Assembly (NCBI RefSeq): GCF_000308455.1
Contig: NZ_BAFP01000047.1
Location: forward strand, 24,841 to 88,840
Origin: Nocardia abscessus NBRC 100374
GTDB taxonomy: Bacteria; Actinomycetota; Actinomycetes; Mycobacteriales; Mycobacteriaceae
DNA length: 64,000 nt
Direction: 5' to 3'
Under the pieces are notes generated by a model. That model did not search any database and was not told the DNA's origin. It saw nothing but the letters and a program-made list of their open reading frames with translations. Of this stretch, positions 48,865 to 59,810 are shown piece by piece (position 1 is the stretch's first letter; each line of letters starts with the position of its first letter). The position numbers and the translations under genes were made by a program.

Positions 48865-50354
48865 ACGAGATGGTCGAACATTCTCCGCGGGCTCTGCGCT
48901 CACCAGGCCCCATGCTCGAATTCCTGCGCGGCCGCGACGTTCTGGTGGCCGGCTGGGGTGTGTCGGGACGCTCGCTGGTCGAACCGCTGCGCGACATCGG
49001 CGCGCGTCCGGTGGTCACCGACGGCGGCGCCGCTGCCCTGGCCGAGGCCGCGGAACTCGGACTGGACGTGGCCACCGGCGCGGAGCTGGAGAACGCCGAC
49101 TGGAGTCGGTTCGCGCTGGTGATCACCAGCCCGGGCTGGCGGCCGGACTCGCCGGTGCTGGCATCGGCGGTGGCCGAGGGCACACCGGTGTGGGGCGATG
49201 TGGAGTTCGCCTGGTGGGTGGATCAGGCCAGGATCTACGGTCCGGTGCGCAAGTGGCTGGTGATCACCGGCACCAACGGCAAGACCACCACGACCCAGAT
49301 GACCCACGCGATCCTGCGCGCCGCCGGAATCGCCAGTGTCGCCTGCGGCAACATCGGCCTGCCCATCCTCGACGCGTTGCGCCGCAACCCCGGTCCACAG
49401 GTACTCGCGGTGGAGCTGTCGTCGTTCCAGCTGCACTGGGCGCCGTCGGTGCGCCCGGAGGCGGGCGTCGTCCTCAACGTGGCCGAGGACCACCTGGATT
49501 GGCACGGCGGCCTGGACGCCTACGCCGCGGCCAAGGCCAGGGCGCTGGTCGGCCGGGTCGGCGTGGTCGGTCTGGACGATCCGGTCGCGGCCGCACTCGC
49601 CCGCAAGTCAAAGGCCCGCCGGACCGTGGGTTTCCGGGTCGGGGTACCTGCCGACGGCGAGCTCGGCGTGGTGGACGGCAAGCTGCTCGACCGCGCGTTC
49701 ACCAAGGCCGCGATCCTGGCCGAAGTCGGTGACATCAGCCCGCCCGGACCCGCAGGCGTCGCCGACGCACTGGCCGCGTCCGCGCTGACCAGGGCGATCG
49801 ACGTCGCTCCGCAGTTCGTGCGGGAGGGCTTGATCGAACACAAGGTCGGCCCGCACCGCGCCGCGTTCGTGCGCGAGCTGGCCGGTGTCGACTTCGTCGA
49901 CGACTCCAAGGCCACCAATCCGCATGCCGCGCGCTCATCGATCCTGGCCCATCCGCAGGTCGTCTGGGTGGCAGGCGGCCAGCTCAAGGGCGCGCACGTC
50001 GAGGACCTGGTCGAGGAGGTCGCCGACCGGCTGGTCGCGGCGGTGCTGATCGGCGCCGACGCGCCGGTGCTCGCGGCCGCGCTGGCCCGACACGCACCCG
50101 AGGTCCCCGTCGTCGAGCTGGTCTCGGGAGACGATGCAGGGATGGGTGACGAAGCGTCGAGAACCGCCGCGGCCGACGCCGTCATGGCGCGGGCCGTACG
50201 AGCGGCCGCCGGTTTCGCCCGCCGCGGCGACACCGTGCTGCTGGCTCCCGCCGCTGCGTCCCTGGACATGTTCGCCAACTACACGCACCGCGGCCGCAGC
50301 TTCGCCGCGGCGGTGCACGCTCTGGAAGACGGTGACATCGGGCGGCGGCTATGA
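48861..50354 (+). CDS. murD: UDP-MurNAc-alanine-D-glutamate ligase
   Basis: Adds D-glutamate to UDP-MurNAc-L-Ala. 497 residues with an N-terminal nucleotide fold ([14 protein letters not shown]), ATP loop [14 protein letters not shown], and [14 protein letters not shown] and [17 protein letters not shown] in the C-terminal domain. The GTG overlaps the mraY stop (GTGA); another possible start, ATG 14 codons or so later at the PMLEF segment, would also fit. Confidence 0.95.
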   Translation: MNEMVEHSPRALRSPGPMLEFLRGRDVLVAGWGVSGRSLVEPLRDIGARPVVTDGGAAALAEAAELGLDVATGAELENADWSRFALVITSPGWRPDSPVLASAVAEGTPVWGDVEFAWWVDQARIYGPVRKWLVITGTNGKTTTTQMTHAILRAAGIASVACGNIGLPILDALRRNPGPQVLAVELSSFQLHWAPSVRPEAGVVLNVAEDHLDWHGGLDAYAAAKARALVGRVGVVGLDDPVAAALARKSKARRTVGFRVGVPADGELGVVDGKLLDRAFTKAAILAEVGDISPPGPAGVADALAASALTRAIDVAPQFVREGLIEHKVGPHRAAFVRELAGVDFVDDSKATNPHAARSSILAHPQVVWVAGGQLKGAHVEDLVEEVADRLVAAVLIGADAPVLAAALARHAPEVPVVELVSGDDAGMGDEASRTAAADAVMARAVRAAAGFARRGDTVLLAPAAASLDMFANYTHRGRSFAAAVHALEDGDIGRRL

Positions 50355-51793
50355 CGGAATCGGCGCGGCGTAAGCGTGAGGCGGTCCCTCGGTTCTGGGC
50401 CTGGCTGGCGCGGCCGCTCGCGTCGTTCCATCTGGTGGTCACCATCGCCACGCTGCTCACCGTGCTCGGGCTGGTGATGGTGCTGTCGGCCTCGAGCGTC
50501 GAAGCGTACGCCGACGGTGGTTCGGCCTACTCGCTGTTCATCCAGCAGGCCATGTTCGCCGCCGTCGGCACCGTGCTGTTTTATCTGGCGCTGCGCATCC
50601 CGTTGCGCAGGCTGCGGCAGTGGTCGTTCCCGCTGTTCGCGCTCTCCGTGCTCGCGCTGCTGCTGGTGCTGATACCCGGCATCGGTTCGGAGGTGCAGGG
50701 CGCGCGGCGCTGGCTGGTGCTCGGGCCGGTATCGGTGCAGCCCTCCGAGGTCGTGAAGGTGACACTCGTGGTGTGGGGCGCGCACTTGCTCGCCTCCCGC
50801 CGCGCCGAGCACGCGAGCCTCAAGGACATCCTGGTTCCGCTCGTCCCCGCCGGTCTTCTGGTGTGTCTGCTCGTCGTACTGCAACCGAACCTGTCCACCA
50901 CGATCGCACTGGGTCTCGTGCTCGCGGCGTTGCTGTGGTTCGGCGGCCTGCCGGTGCGCTTGTTCGTGACGATCGCGCTGTCCGGCGTAATCGCGGCAGG
51001 CGTGCTCGCGCTGTCGGCCGGGTATCGCTCCGATCGAATGAGGGCGTTCTTCAACCCTGTCGATGATCCGCAGGGCATCAACTACCAGGCCCGGCAGGCG
51101 CTGTACTCGCTGGCGGACGGCGGCATCTGGGGGCGTGGACTCGGACAGAGCCGCGCCAAGTGGAATTATCTGCCCAACTCGCACAACGACTTCATCTTCG
51201 CGATCATCGGAGAGGAACTCGGCTACCTCGGCTGTGCGCTGGTGCTCGGCCTGTTCGCGCTGTTCGTCTACACCGGTCTGCGCATCGCGACCCGCTCGGT
51301 GGATCCGTTCCTGCGCTTGCTCACCGCGACCGCGACGACCTGGATCACTTCGCAGGCGCTGATCAACATCGGCTATGTGGTCGGCCTGCTCCCGGTCACC
51401 GGCCTACAGTTACCGTTGGTCTCCGCGGGCGGCTCGTCGTTGGCCATCACACTGTTCATGTTCGGCCTCATCGCCAATGCCGCCCGACACGAACCGGAGG
51501 CGGTGGCGGCGCTGCACGCCGGACAGGACGGTCGTTTCAGTAGGCTGTTGCGGTTGCCCAAACCCGAGGTGTACGCACCGGCTCGGGCGAGCGCGGCCCG
51601 CCGCGGCCGTGCGCCCCGGCCGGCCGATCGCGGACCGTCGGCGCTGCCGCCGGGCAGGCGCGGGCGGTCCGGTGCGGAACCGCCGCGGCGCCGCTCGCCG
51701 GAGAGCCGCGGTACCAGTTCGGCGCGCGCCACCAGGGCTTGGGAACCCAGCTATCCGGTCAATCACGCAAGAGAACGGGGAAGATCTAGGTGA
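50351..51793 (+). CDS. ftsW: Peptidoglycan glycosyltransferase/division protein FtsW
   Basis: A SEDS-family polymerase that works with FtsI at the septum. 480 residues, ten membrane helices, with the family signature [51 protein letters not shown] is the conserved extracellular loop with its functional Asp/Glu and Arg region. The C-terminal 85 residues are a very basic Arg/Pro-rich cytoplasmic tail, longer than in most bacteria; in mycobacteria the FtsW tail contacts FtsZ. ATGA and GTGA overlaps join it to murD and murG. Confidence 0.95.
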   Translation: MTESARRKREAVPRFWAWLARPLASFHLVVTIATLLTVLGLVMVLSASSVEAYADGGSAYSLFIQQAMFAAVGTVLFYLALRIPLRRLRQWSFPLFALSVLALLLVLIPGIGSEVQGARRWLVLGPVSVQPSEVVKVTLVVWGAHLLASRRAEHASLKDILVPLVPAGLLVCLLVVLQPNLSTTIALGLVLAALLWFGGLPVRLFVTIALSGVIAAGVLALSAGYRSDRMRAFFNPVDDPQGINYQARQALYSLADGGIWGRGLGQSRAKWNYLPNSHNDFIFAIIGEELGYLGCALVLGLFALFVYTGLRIATRSVDPFLRLLTATATTWITSQALINIGYVVGLLPVTGLQLPLVSAGGSSLAITLFMFGLIANAARHEPEAVAALHAGQDGRFSRLLRLPKPEVYAPARASAARRGRAPRPADRGPSALPPGRRGRSGAEPPRRRSPESRGTSSARATRAWEPSYPVNHARERGRSR

Positions 51794-52902
51794 TCTCGGT
51801 AATCGTCGCGGGCGGCGGCACGGCGGGCCACATCGAACCGGCACTGGCGGTGGCGGACGCGTTGCGGCGGCTCGACGATTCGATCCGGGTGACGGCGCTG
51901 GGCACCGAACGCGGTCTGGAGACTCGCTTGGTCCCCGAACGCGGCTATCCCCTCGAGCTCATCCCACCGGTCCCGTTGCCACGCAAACCCACTGTCGACC
52001 TGCTGCGGTTGCCCGGTCGGGTGCGGGCCTCGGTGGCCGCGACCCGAGCGATCATCGATTCGGTGGAGGCCGACGTGATCATCGGTTTCGGCGGGTACGT
52101 GGCGCTTCCGGCATATCTCGCCGCGGGCGCGGGCGTCCTGCGGCGCAGGCGCCCGGTTCCGGTGGTGGTGCACGAGGCGAACGCCAAGGCGGGCATCGCG
52201 AACAAGGTCGGCGCCCGTCGCGCGGCGCGGGTGCTCGCCGCGGTACCGGACTCCGGGCTGGCGAACGCCCGAGTGGTGGGCATTCCCGTGCGCGCCTCGA
52301 TCACCGGCCTGGACCGCGCGGCGCTGCGCGCCGAGGCGCGGGCGCACTTCGGCCTGCCGCAGGAAGGACCGGTGCTGCTGGTCTTCGGCGGTTCGCAGGG
52401 CGCACGGACCCTGAACGAGGCGGTGTCGGGCGCCGCACCCCAGCTCGCCGCCGCGGGCATCTCGGTGCTGCACGCGCACGGCCCCAAGAACGCCCTCGAG
52501 CTGGACGACTCCGCCGCGGGCGGTCCGGATGGCGCTCGCTACGTGGCCGTGCCGTACCTGTCCAGGATGGACCTCGCCTACGCCGCCGTCGACGCGGTGG
52601 TCTGCCGATCGGGCGCGATGACCGTCGCGGAGGTCTCCGCGGTCGGGCTGCCCGCGTTCTACGTGCCGCTGCCGCACGGCAACGGGGAGCAGGAACTCAA
52701 CGCACGGCCGGTGGTGCGCCAGGGGGGTGGCAGAATTGTCCCCGATTCCGAGTTGACGCCGAAGTACGTGATCGATGAGGTGATTCCGCTGCTCATGGAC
52801 CCCGCACGGCTGACCGAGATGGGCCGGGCCGCCGCAGGCGCCGGGCACCGCGACGCCGCCGACGAAGTGGCGCGGATCGCGGTGGAGGTGGCGCGCCGAT
52901 GA
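51790..52902 (+). CDS. murG: Undecaprenyl-PP-MurNAc-pentapeptide GlcNAc transferase
   Basis: Makes lipid II from lipid I on the inner membrane face. 370 residues with glycine-rich loop [32 protein letters not shown] and [23 protein letters not shown] near the C-terminus is the UDP-GlcNAc site. Starts at GTG overlapping ftsW (GTGA) and ends overlapping murC (ATGA). Confidence 0.96.
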   Translation: MISVIVAGGGTAGHIEPALAVADALRRLDDSIRVTALGTERGLETRLVPERGYPLELIPPVPLPRKPTVDLLRLPGRVRASVAATRAIIDSVEADVIIGFGGYVALPAYLAAGAGVLRRRRPVPVVVHEANAKAGIANKVGARRAARVLAAVPDSGLANARVVGIPVRASITGLDRAALRAEARAHFGLPQEGPVLLVFGGSQGARTLNEAVSGAAPQLAAAGISVLHAHGPKNALELDDSAAGGPDGARYVAVPYLSRMDLAYAAVDAVVCRSGAMTVAEVSAVGLPAFYVPLPHGNGEQELNARPVVRQGGGRIVPDSELTPKYVIDEVIPLLMDPARLTEMGRAAAGAGHRDAADEVARIAVEVARR

Positions 52903-54422
52903 GCGACACCACCGCCGACCGGGCGACGCCGGACACCGATACCGAACGGACCGCGCTGCCCCCGGAGCTGGAACGCGTGCACATGGTCGGCATCGGCGGG
53001 GCCGGAATGTCCGGCATCGCGCGAATCCTGCTCGCTCGCGGCGGCGCGGTGTCGGGGTCGGACGCCAAGGAGAGCCGGGGCGTGCTGGCGCTGCGCGCTC
53101 GCGGCGCGCAGGTGCGGATCGGGCACGACGCCGGCGCCTTGGATCTGCTCCCGGGCGGTCCGACCGCGGTGGTCACCACATACGCGGCCATCCCGAAGAC
53201 CAATCCGGAACTGGTCGAGGCCAACCGGCGCGGCATCCCGGTGCTGCTGCGCCCGACGGTGCTGGCGTCGCTGATGCAGGGCCATCGCACCCTGCTCGTC
53301 TCCGGCACGCACGGCAAGACCTCCACCACCTCGATGCTCATCGTGTCGCTGCAGCACTGCGGGTCGGACCCGTCGTTCGCGGTGGGCGGGGAGCTGAACG
53401 AGGCGGGCACCAATGCCCACCACGGCACCGGCGACATCTTCGTGGCCGAGGCCGACGAGAGCGACGGCTCGCTGCTGCAGTACGACCCGGACGTCGCCGT
53501 GGTCACCAACATCGAGTCCGACCACCTGGATTTCTTCGGCTCCGACGAGGCCTACGTGCAGGTCTTCGACGACTTCGCCGACCGGCTCGCCGCGGGCGGC
53601 CTGCTGGTGGTGTGCCTGGACGATCCGGGCTCGCGGGCGCTGGCCGAGCGAGTCGCCGGGCGCTTGGCCGAGCGGAACGTCCGGGTCATCGGTTACGGCT
53701 CGGGAGACCTCGCGGACGCGCCGGTGCCGGTGGGCGCGCGGCTGCACAGCTGGGAGCCGCGCGACGTCGGCGGGCTCGTGCAGTTCCAGCTCGCCGACGA
53801 GGCCGCGCCGCGCACCCTGCGCCTGTCGGTGCCGGGCAGGCACATGGCGCTCAACGCGCTCGGCGCCCTGCTCGCCGCTCACGCCACCGGCGCCGAGGTG
53901 GGTGAGGTCATCCAGGGCCTGGAGGGGTTCGGTGGCGTGCACCGCCGGTTCCAGTTCGCCGGACGGGAGAACGGCGTGCGGGTCTTCGACGACTACGCTC
54001 ATCACCCGACCGAGGTGCGGGCCGTGCTCGGCGCCGCGGCCGAACTGGTCCAGCAGGAGGCCCGCGACGGCGCCCGGTCCAGGCAGGGCCGGGTGATCGT
54101 GGTCTTCCAGCCGCACCTCTACAGCCGGACCGCGACCTTCGCGCAGGATTTCGGCGCCGCGCTCAGCCTGGCCGACGAGGTCGTCGTGCTCGACGTCTAC
54201 GGCGCGCGGGAGAAGCCGCTGCCCGGCGTGAACGGAGCGCTGGTGGCCCAGTCGGTGACGAAACCGGTGCACTACCAGCCCGATATGTCGCGGGTCGGCC
54301 GCCAGGTCGCCGGTTTGGCGTTGCCGGGCGATGTGGTGATCACCATGGGCGCGGGCGACGTGACGATGCTGGGCAGTCAGATTCTCGACGGACTACGGGC
54401 GCGGCCCCAGCACGGTCGGTGA
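52899..54422 (+). CDS. murC: UDP-MurNAc-L-alanine ligase
   Basis: Adds L-Ala to UDP-MurNAc, the first stem-peptide step. 507 residues with [14 protein letters not shown], the ATP loop [34 protein letters not shown] and the C-terminal [13 protein letters not shown] overlap with murG; the ftsQ GTG follows six bases after its stop. Confidence 0.96.
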   Translation: MSDTTADRATPDTDTERTALPPELERVHMVGIGGAGMSGIARILLARGGAVSGSDAKESRGVLALRARGAQVRIGHDAGALDLLPGGPTAVVTTYAAIPKTNPELVEANRRGIPVLLRPTVLASLMQGHRTLLVSGTHGKTSTTSMLIVSLQHCGSDPSFAVGGELNEAGTNAHHGTGDIFVAEADESDGSLLQYDPDVAVVTNIESDHLDFFGSDEAYVQVFDDFADRLAAGGLLVVCLDDPGSRALAERVAGRLAERNVRVIGYGSGDLADAPVPVGARLHSWEPRDVGGLVQFQLADEAAPRTLRLSVPGRHMALNALGALLAAHATGAEVGEVIQGLEGFGGVHRRFQFAGRENGVRVFDDYAHHPTEVRAVLGAAAELVQQEARDGARSRQGRVIVVFQPHLYSRTATFAQDFGAALSLADEVVVLDVYGAREKPLPGVNGALVAQSVTKPVHYQPDMSRVGRQVAGLALPGDVVITMGAGDVTMLGSQILDGLRARPQHGR

Positions 54423-54428
54423 CCAGGC

Positions 54429-55151
54429 GTGCGCGGGGTCGGTTCGGCGCGCGCGGCCGGGCGCCGCGCGGGTGATCGGTTCGGCGCGATCGACTGGCGC
54501 CGAGTTCGCCTGTGGGGATTGCTGGCCGTGTGCGTCCTTGCAGTGGTTTGTGCCGTCGCCTGGTTCACCCCGGTGCTCTCGGTGCGGACGGTGCGGATCG
54601 AGGGGGCGGTGGCGGTTTCCGAACAACAGGTGCGGGATGTGCTCGAAATTCCGTCCGGACGTTCGATGCTGCGGATCGATACCACCCCGGTCGCGCGGCG
54701 GGTGGCGAGCATTCCGAAGGTGCGCACGGCGCGGGTGCAGCGCGTATTTCCGTCCACCGTCCGGGTGACGGTCGTCGAGCGCACCGCGGTGTTGTTCTAC
54801 GACAGCCCGCAAGGCGCGCATCTGCTCGATGCCGACGGTGTGGAATTCGCGGTCGAGCCGACGCCGATCGGCGTGCCGAAGTTGATCACCGAGCACCCCG
54901 GCGACGCCGATCCGTTGACCAGGGCGGCGGTCTCGATACTCGCCATCGTGCCGCCTGCGCTGGCCGTTCAGGTGAGCGAGGTTGCCGCACGGTCCATTTC
55001 GGATATTTCGCTGAATCTGAAGGACGGGCGCACGGTACTCTGGGGCGGGACCAACGACGCGGAACGGAAGTCGGCGGTCGTGTTGCCGTTGTTGACGCGC
55101 CCCGGAACGGTGTTCGATGTTTCGAGTCCCAATCTGGTCACGGTAAAGTGA
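54429..55151 (+). CDS. ftsQ: Division protein FtsQ
   Basis: A bitopic membrane protein linking divisome parts. 240 residues: basic cytoplasmic start, helix LWGLLAVCVLAVVCAVAWF (about 29-47), POTRA domain (VRTVRIEGAVAVSEQQVRDVLEIPSGRSML), and the beta domain through VSSPNLVTVK. The GTG at 54429 lies six bases after murC. Last gene of the mur-fts chain before the separate ftsZ promoter region. Confidence 0.93.
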   Translation: MRGVGSARAAGRRAGDRFGAIDWRRVRLWGLLAVCVLAVVCAVAWFTPVLSVRTVRIEGAVAVSEQQVRDVLEIPSGRSMLRIDTTPVARRVASIPKVRTARVQRVFPSTVRVTVVERTAVLFYDSPQGAHLLDADGVEFAVEPTPIGVPKLITEHPGDADPLTRAAVSILAIVPPALAVQVSEVAARSISDISLNLKDGRTVLWGGTNDAERKSAVVLPLLTRPGTVFDVSSPNLVTVK

Positions 55152-55501
55152 TCCACACCCATTGCGCCCAGGGAATATTCGGCGGTCCGGGAGCTGTTCC
55201 GGCGCCGAGCACAGGGCCGGGGGGCAACCGTTCACCATACGACGTGTGGAGCGGCGAGACGAGCGGGATCAGGCAAGATTCTCGCTCTCGTCTCGGCGCG
55301 CCTGCGCGCGTATCGCGTCGGCTGCGAATAGCGTTCCGCACCAGTCGGATACTTGACATAACGCTAACCCTATGGTTGAGCTTTAGGGTTTGCCCAACCG
55401 CGGTTCGCTTCTTCGCAGCGACTCCACCCGCGGAACGGGCCGAGGCGGAGTGCCGAGCATCCGAAAACGACAGGCTTTAGATCGAAGGAAGGCGAGAGCC
55501 C
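55152..55501 (+). promoter_or_regulatory. ftsZ upstream region with TTGACA box and inverted repeat
   Basis: A 350-base gap. TTGACA at 55353-55358 is followed by AACCCTA (55366-55372), 11 bases, and TAGGGTT (55384-55390), a perfect 7-bp inverted repeat about 110 bases before ftsZ. The TTGACATAAC..CTAA block resembles what I recall upstream of ftsZ in corynebacteria and mycobacteria. No -10 at the standard distance from TTGACA is obvious, so the role is uncertain: promoter, operator or both. The rest of the gap shows nothing. Confidence 0.5.
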
Positions 55502-56746
55502 ATGACGCCCCCGCACAACTACCTTGCGGTGATCAAGGTCGTCGGTATCGGCGGCGGCGGTGTGAATGCCGTCAACCGGATGATCGAGCAGGGACTCAAA
55601 GGTGTCGAGTTCATCGCGGTCAACACCGACGCCCAAGCGCTGCTGATGAGTGATGCCGACGTCAAACTCGACGTCGGCCGCGAGCTGACCCGCGGGCTGG
55701 GAGCCGGCGCGGACCCCGAGGTCGGGCGCAAGGCCGCCGAGGACCACAAGGACGAGATCGAAGAGGTGCTCAAGGGCGCCGACATGGTCTTCGTGACGGC
55801 GGGTGAGGGCGGCGGCACCGGTACCGGCGGCGCCCCGGTGGTCGCGCAGATCGCGCGCAAGCTCGGCGCGCTGACCATCGGCGTGGTCACCCGTCCGTTC
55901 TCCTTCGAGGGCAAGCGGCGCGGGAACCAGGCCGAGGTCGGCATCAACCTGCTGCGCGAGTCGTGCGACACGCTGATCGTCATCCCGAACGACCGGCTGC
56001 TCCAGCTCGGTGATGCGGCGGTGAGCCTGATGGACGCGTTCCGTTCCGCGGACGAGGTGCTGCTCAACGGTGTGCAGGGCATCACCGACCTGATCACCAC
56101 CCCCGGTCTGATCAACGTCGACTTCGCCGACGTCAAGAGCGTGATGTCCGGGGCGGGCAGCGCGCTGATGGGTATCGGTTCGGCACGCGGCGAGGGCCGC
56201 TCGGTGAAAGCGGCCGAGTCCGCCATCAATTCGCCGCTGCTGGAAGCGTCCATGGACGGTGCGCACGGCGTGCTGCTGTCGATCGCGGGCGGGTCCGATC
56301 TCGGACTGTTCGAGATCAACGAGGCGGCGTCGCTCGTGCAGGAGGCCGCGCACATCGAGGCCAACATCATCTTCGGTACGGTCATCGATGATTCGCTCGG
56401 AGACGAGGTCCGGGTCACCGTGATCGCGGCAGGCTTCGACGGTGGCGGGCCCGCCCGGCGCACCTTCGAGACCCCGGGCCGCAGCACCATCGGCACGGCG
56501 CGCTCGGGCGAGATCGGGCAGAGCCGCACCAGTGAGATCACGGCGCGCGGCAGCGACAGCACAACGAGCACGTCCGGTGCGAGTACGGCCGGCCGCGGCG
56601 CGGTGCCGAGCTACCGCGACACCGAGCGGGCGCGCACCCTGGCCGAGCCGACGGCGACGAGCAACTCGCGCTCGCACATCACGCCGCCTGATGCCGGCGA
56701 CGATGACGATGACGTGGACGTGCCTTCGTTCATGCGGAGGGGCTAG
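55502..56746 (+). CDS. ftsZ: Cell division GTPase FtsZ
   Basis: The tubulin-like ring protein, 414 residues. [20 protein letters not shown] opens the nucleotide fold, the tubulin signature [16 protein letters not shown] lies near residue 103, and [21 protein letters not shown] is the T7 synergy loop. An Arg/Ser/Thr-rich linker (about 320-395) leads to the conserved tail [11 protein letters not shown] that binds SepF and FtsW. AGGAAGG lies nine bases before the ATG. Confidence 0.97.
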   Translation: MTPPHNYLAVIKVVGIGGGGVNAVNRMIEQGLKGVEFIAVNTDAQALLMSDADVKLDVGRELTRGLGAGADPEVGRKAAEDHKDEIEEVLKGADMVFVTAGEGGGTGTGGAPVVAQIARKLGALTIGVVTRPFSFEGKRRGNQAEVGINLLRESCDTLIVIPNDRLLQLGDAAVSLMDAFRSADEVLLNGVQGITDLITTPGLINVDFADVKSVMSGAGSALMGIGSARGEGRSVKAAESAINSPLLEASMDGAHGVLLSIAGGSDLGLFEINEAASLVQEAAHIEANIIFGTVIDDSLGDEVRVTVIAAGFDGGGPARRTFETPGRSTIGTARSGEIGQSRTSEITARGSDSTTSTSGASTAGRGAVPSYRDTERARTLAEPTATSNSRSHITPPDAGDDDDDVDVPSFMRRG

Positions 56747-56795
56747 CGCGGGAACGAGGTTCCGGCGCAGGCCGGGACCGAGCTGAAAGAGCGAT

Positions 56796-56813
56796 CCCGG
56801 CCGGTGCCGGGAC
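56796..56813 (+). terminator. Candidate hairpin terminator after ftsZ
   Basis: TCCCGGC and GCCGGGA form a perfect 7-bp stem with a CGGT loop, 50 bases after the ftsZ stop. No T run follows. The next gene has its own promoter. Confidence 0.4.
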
Positions 56814-56965
56814 GCGCGAGGGGACACGGGGGTGGTGTCGGCGAAGTACGACGACCGACAAGCAATTTCAGGGGGAAGCGCAGGCCGGGAGGCGGCCCTG
56901 CGCGATCTATCGGGGGAAGATTTCGCCCCTACCTGGGCATTTCGACGGCCTTCGCCGAGCGCCAT

Positions 56966-56981
56966 TAGGCTCGTGGCCATG
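56966..56981 (+). promoter_or_regulatory. Leaderless promoter -10 of the YfiH-family gene
   Basis: TAGGCT at 56966-56971, seven bases, then ATG at 56979. The same hexamer and spacing as at 2846. Confidence 0.55.
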
Positions 56982-57707
56982 ACTATCGCGCCGACCATCA
57001 CTGTCCGACGGGTCACCACGACCAGGTCCGGAGGCTACTCGGCGCCACCCTACGACTCGTTCAATCTCGGCGACCACGTCGGCGACGATCCGGCGGCGGT
57101 GCGGCGCAACCGCGACCGGCTGGCCGATGGCATCGGCCTGACGCCCGAGCGGCTGGTCTGGATGGAACAGATCCACGGCCGCAACGTGGAGATCGTCGAC
57201 GGCCCGCGCGCCGAGCCGGTCCCCGCCACCGACGCGCTCGTGACCACGGTGCCCGGCCTCGCGCTGGTCGTGCTCACCGCCGATTGCGTACCCCTCCTGC
57301 TGTCCGACGACGAGGCGGGCGTGATCGCCGCCGTGCACGCCGGGCGGATCGGCGCCCGCATCGGCATCGTGCCGCGCGTACTGGAGGCGATGGTGTCGGT
57401 CGGTGCTCGCCTGGACCGGGTCGGGGCGTTCCTCGGGCCCGCCGCCTCCGGCCGGCAGTACGAGGTTCCCGCCGCGATGCGCGCCGACGTCGAAGCGCGC
57501 CTGCCCGGCAGCGCGACCACCACCGTCCGCGGCACGCCCGGCCTCGACCTGCGCGCGGGCATTTCCCGCCAGCTCACCGAGGCAGGTGTCGCCGGAATCG
57601 CGGTCGACCCGCGCTGCACCATCGAGGACCACACCCTGTTCAGTCATCGCCGTGGTGCGCCGACCGGCCGGATCGGCGGCGTGATCTGGATGGAGGCCGC
57701 CGCATGA
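56979..57707 (+). CDS. YfiH/laccase-domain (DUF152) protein
   Basis: A 242-residue metalloprotein; family members have been described as polyphenol oxidases, purine nucleoside phosphorylases and a cytoplasmic peptidoglycan editing factor (YfiH of E. coli). LTADCVPLLLSD and AAVHAGRIGARIGIV hold the conserved Cys and His; the usual HAGWRG is HAGRIG here, a notable replacement also possible in other actinobacteria. EDHTLFSHRRG is the third conserved part. Its place between ftsZ and yggS matches Rv2149c. Editing of peptidoglycan precursors fits the neighbourhood, but is not proven. Confidence 0.9.
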   Translation: MTIAPTITVRRVTTTRSGGYSAPPYDSFNLGDHVGDDPAAVRRNRDRLADGIGLTPERLVWMEQIHGRNVEIVDGPRAEPVPATDALVTTVPGLALVVLTADCVPLLLSDDEAGVIAAVHAGRIGARIGIVPRVLEAMVSVGARLDRVGAFLGPAASGRQYEVPAAMRADVEARLPGSATTTVRGTPGLDLRAGISRQLTEAGVAGIAVDPRCTIEDHTLFSHRRGAPTGRIGGVIWMEAAA

Positions 57708-57748
57708 GCGGGGGCGCGATCCGGGAGCTGGGCGAGGTGCGGGGATGA
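57704..57748 (+). CDS. 14-codon mini-ORF bridging the YfiH-family gene and yggS
   Basis: ATG at 57704 overlaps the upstream stop (ATGA), encodes MSGGAIRELGEVRG and its TGA overlaps the yggS ATG at 57745 (ATGA again). It contains GGGAG and GGCGAGG stretches that can act as the yggS ribosome site. It may be a coupling device rather than a functional peptide. Confidence 0.4.
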   Translation: MSGGAIRELGEVRG

Positions 57749-58506
57749 GCGCCGAAACGGGGATCGCGGTGGACGGCTCGCTCGCCGCCCGTACCGCCGA
57801 ACTGTCGGAGAACCTGGCCGGTCTGCTCGCCCGCATCGACGCGGCTTGCCGGGCGGCGGGCCGGGCGCCCGATGCGGTGCGGCTGCTGCCGGTGACGAAA
57901 TTCTTCCCCGCCTCCGATGTGGCGACCCTGCACCGGCTCGGCCGGCGCGAGTTCGGCGAGTCGCGTGAGCAGGAAGCCGCCGCCAAGGTGTCGGCCCTGC
58001 GTGAGGAAGGCCTCACCGACATCCGCTGGCACATGATCGGGCGGTTGCAGCGGAACAAGGCACGCAGCGTGGCCCGGTGGGCGCACACCGTTCACTCAGT
58101 GGACAGCGAACGTCTGGCAACCGCTCTCGATGCCGGTGCGGTGGCCGCGCTGGAGGCGGGGGAGCGTACCGAACCGGTCCGGGTGTTGCTCCAGGTGAGC
58201 CTGGACGACGACCCGGCGCGCGGGGGTGTCGCGGCCGACGATCTTCCCGTGCTCGCCGAACGGATTGCGAACGCTTCGGGATTACGTTTGTCGGGTCTGA
58301 TGGCCATTCCGCCGTTGGGGGTGGAGTCTGATGCCGCATTTGCACGACTTGCGATGTTGCACACGTTGTTGCTCGCCGTTCATCCGGACGCGACGGAGCT
58401 TTCCGCGGGAATGTCGGGCGATCTGGAATCCGCGATCGAACACGGTTCGACGGTTGTGCGTGTCGGTACCGCCTTGATGGGTATGCGACCGATAACCTCG
58501 GGCTAG
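57745..58506 (+). CDS. yggS: PLP homeostasis protein, YggS family
   Basis: A 253-residue pyridoxal-phosphate-binding protein with alanine-racemase fold but no known catalysis. VRLLPVTKFFPASDVATLHRLG contains the PLP lysine; GRREFGESREQEAAAKV, IRWHMIGRLQRNKAR and SAGMSGDLESAIEHGSTVVRVGTALMG are conserved. It is present in division clusters of Gram-positive bacteria between ftsZ and sepF; in this window it is Rv2148c-like. Confidence 0.93.
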   Translation: MSAETGIAVDGSLAARTAELSENLAGLLARIDAACRAAGRAPDAVRLLPVTKFFPASDVATLHRLGRREFGESREQEAAAKVSALREEGLTDIRWHMIGRLQRNKARSVARWAHTVHSVDSERLATALDAGAVAALEAGERTEPVRVLLQVSLDDDPARGGVAADDLPVLAERIANASGLRLSGLMAIPPLGVESDAAFARLAMLHTLLLAVHPDATELSAGMSGDLESAIEHGSTVVRVGTALMGMRPITSG

Positions 58507-58611
58507 CAAAGAAACCTCATCAGTCACATTCGACACATATGCTGGCAACTGAAGAGGGCTGAGCAAGACTTCAACACCCGGCCGCCACCGGGGCCGAAGG
58601 AAGGTCGACCA

Positions 58612-59394
58612 ATGAGCACGCTGCACAAGTTCAAGGCGTACTTCGGCATGGTTCCGCTCGAGGATTACGAAGACGACTACGTCGACGATCGCGCCCCCCG
58701 AGGCGTGGACGAGCGCGGTGCTCGCCGGCCCCGGCCCCGTGACTACACCGACCGCGACGGCTACGTCGATCGCTACGGCGAGGATCGATACGGCGCGGGC
58801 CGTTTCGACGACGTCGACTACCCCGAGCCCGCCTACAAGTCGCCGTACAAGCCGGGTTACTCGGTGTCTCGGCGCGACGACTACGGCGACGAGCCCTACG
58901 GCGACGATCGCTATGACGCGCCCCGGCGTCCCACCCGGATCGAGTCCGCCCCGTCGGGCCGGTTCCGGGCGGGCGGAACCGCGCCGCCGCTGCGCGGCGC
59001 CACCCGTGGCGCGCTCGCCGTCGATCCCGACGCCGAGGAGCGCAGGCTGGAGGAGCGCGTGCGTCCCGAGCCCGCCCCCGTGCGGCGGCCCGGGATCTTC
59101 GAGGACGGAGGCCCCTTGTCCAAGATCACGACGCTGCGCCCGCGCGACTACAGCGAGGCTCGGATCATCGGCGAGCGCTTCCGTGAGGGCAACCCGGTGA
59201 TCATGGACCTGGTGGATCTGAGCAACGCCGACGCCAAGCGGTTGGTCGACTTCGCTGCGGGTCTGGCCTTCGCGCTGCGCGGGTCGTTCGACAAGGTCGC
59301 GACGAAAGTGTTCCTGCTCTCACCGGCGGATGTCGACGTATCAGCGGAAGAACGCAGGCGCATCGCGGAAACCGGCTTCTACAACCAGAAATAA
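58612..59394 (+). CDS. sepF: Division protein SepF
   Basis: Anchors FtsZ to the membrane. 260 residues: N-terminal amphipathic helix ([14 protein letters not shown]), a long Asp/Tyr/Arg-rich linker (about 20-130) with repeated GDDRYD/GEDRYG units, and the C-terminal SepF domain ([31 protein letters not shown], then [26 protein letters not shown]). GGAAGG lies seven bases before the ATG. Confidence 0.95.
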   Translation: MSTLHKFKAYFGMVPLEDYEDDYVDDRAPRGVDERGARRPRPRDYTDRDGYVDRYGEDRYGAGRFDDVDYPEPAYKSPYKPGYSVSRRDDYGDEPYGDDRYDAPRRPTRIESAPSGRFRAGGTAPPLRGATRGALAVDPDAEERRLEERVRPEPAPVRRPGIFEDGGPLSKITTLRPRDYSEARIIGERFREGNPVIMDLVDLSNADAKRLVDFAAGLAFALRGSFDKVATKVFLLSPADVDVSAEERRRIAETGFYNQK

Positions 59395-59418
59395 GCTCGT
59401 GATCTGGGGGGTGGAGCA

Positions 59419-59451
59419 GACCGCACGCAGGTTGTGCGGCGCGGTCATTTT
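59419..59451 (+). terminator. Candidate intrinsic terminator after sepF
   Basis: GACCGC (59419) pairs with GCGGTC (59441-59446), with an inner CGCA/TGCG helix, and is followed directly by ATTTT. This is the only hairpin in the window with a T tract. Confidence 0.5.
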
Positions 59452-59483
59452 GCGCGAAGCGATTTTTACGGCAGAGTGAAGTC

Positions 59484-59786
59484 GTGGCCTTGTTCGCGGT
59501 GCTGTACTTCGTACTGTTCATCTTCTGGCTGTTGCTGATCAGCCGGGTGATCGTCGAGTTCATCCGTAGCTTTGCCCGAGACTGGCGTCCTACCGGTGTC
59601 GTGGTCGTCGTCTTGGAGGTGATCTTCACGATCACCGACCCCCCGGTGAAACTGCTGAGGCGGTTGATACCCCCTGTGTCGCTGGGCGGAATTCGCCTGG
59701 ATCTGTCGATTATGGTCCTGCTTTTCATCGTCTTCATCCTGATGTCGATCGTGGGCAGGCTCGGGCAACCGGTAGCTCCGGTGTGA
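59484..59786 (+). CDS. YggT-family membrane protein
   Basis: A 100-residue protein with two hydrophobic helices (FAVLYFVLFIFWLLLISRVIV; IMVLLFIVFILMSIVGRL) separated by the conserved cytoplasmic/loop part VIFTITDPPVKLLRRLIPPVSLGGIRLDLS, as in the YggT family. It lies between sepF and wag31 as in Mycobacterium (Rv2146c). A role in envelope growth or division is suspected for actinobacterial members. Start GTG at 59484. Confidence 0.9.
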   Translation: MALFAVLYFVLFIFWLLLISRVIVEFIRSFARDWRPTGVVVVVLEVIFTITDPPVKLLRRLIPPVSLGGIRLDLSIMVLLFIVFILMSIVGRLGQPVAPV

Positions 59787-59810
59787 CAGAATGGGCCGAG
59801 AAGACAGCTT

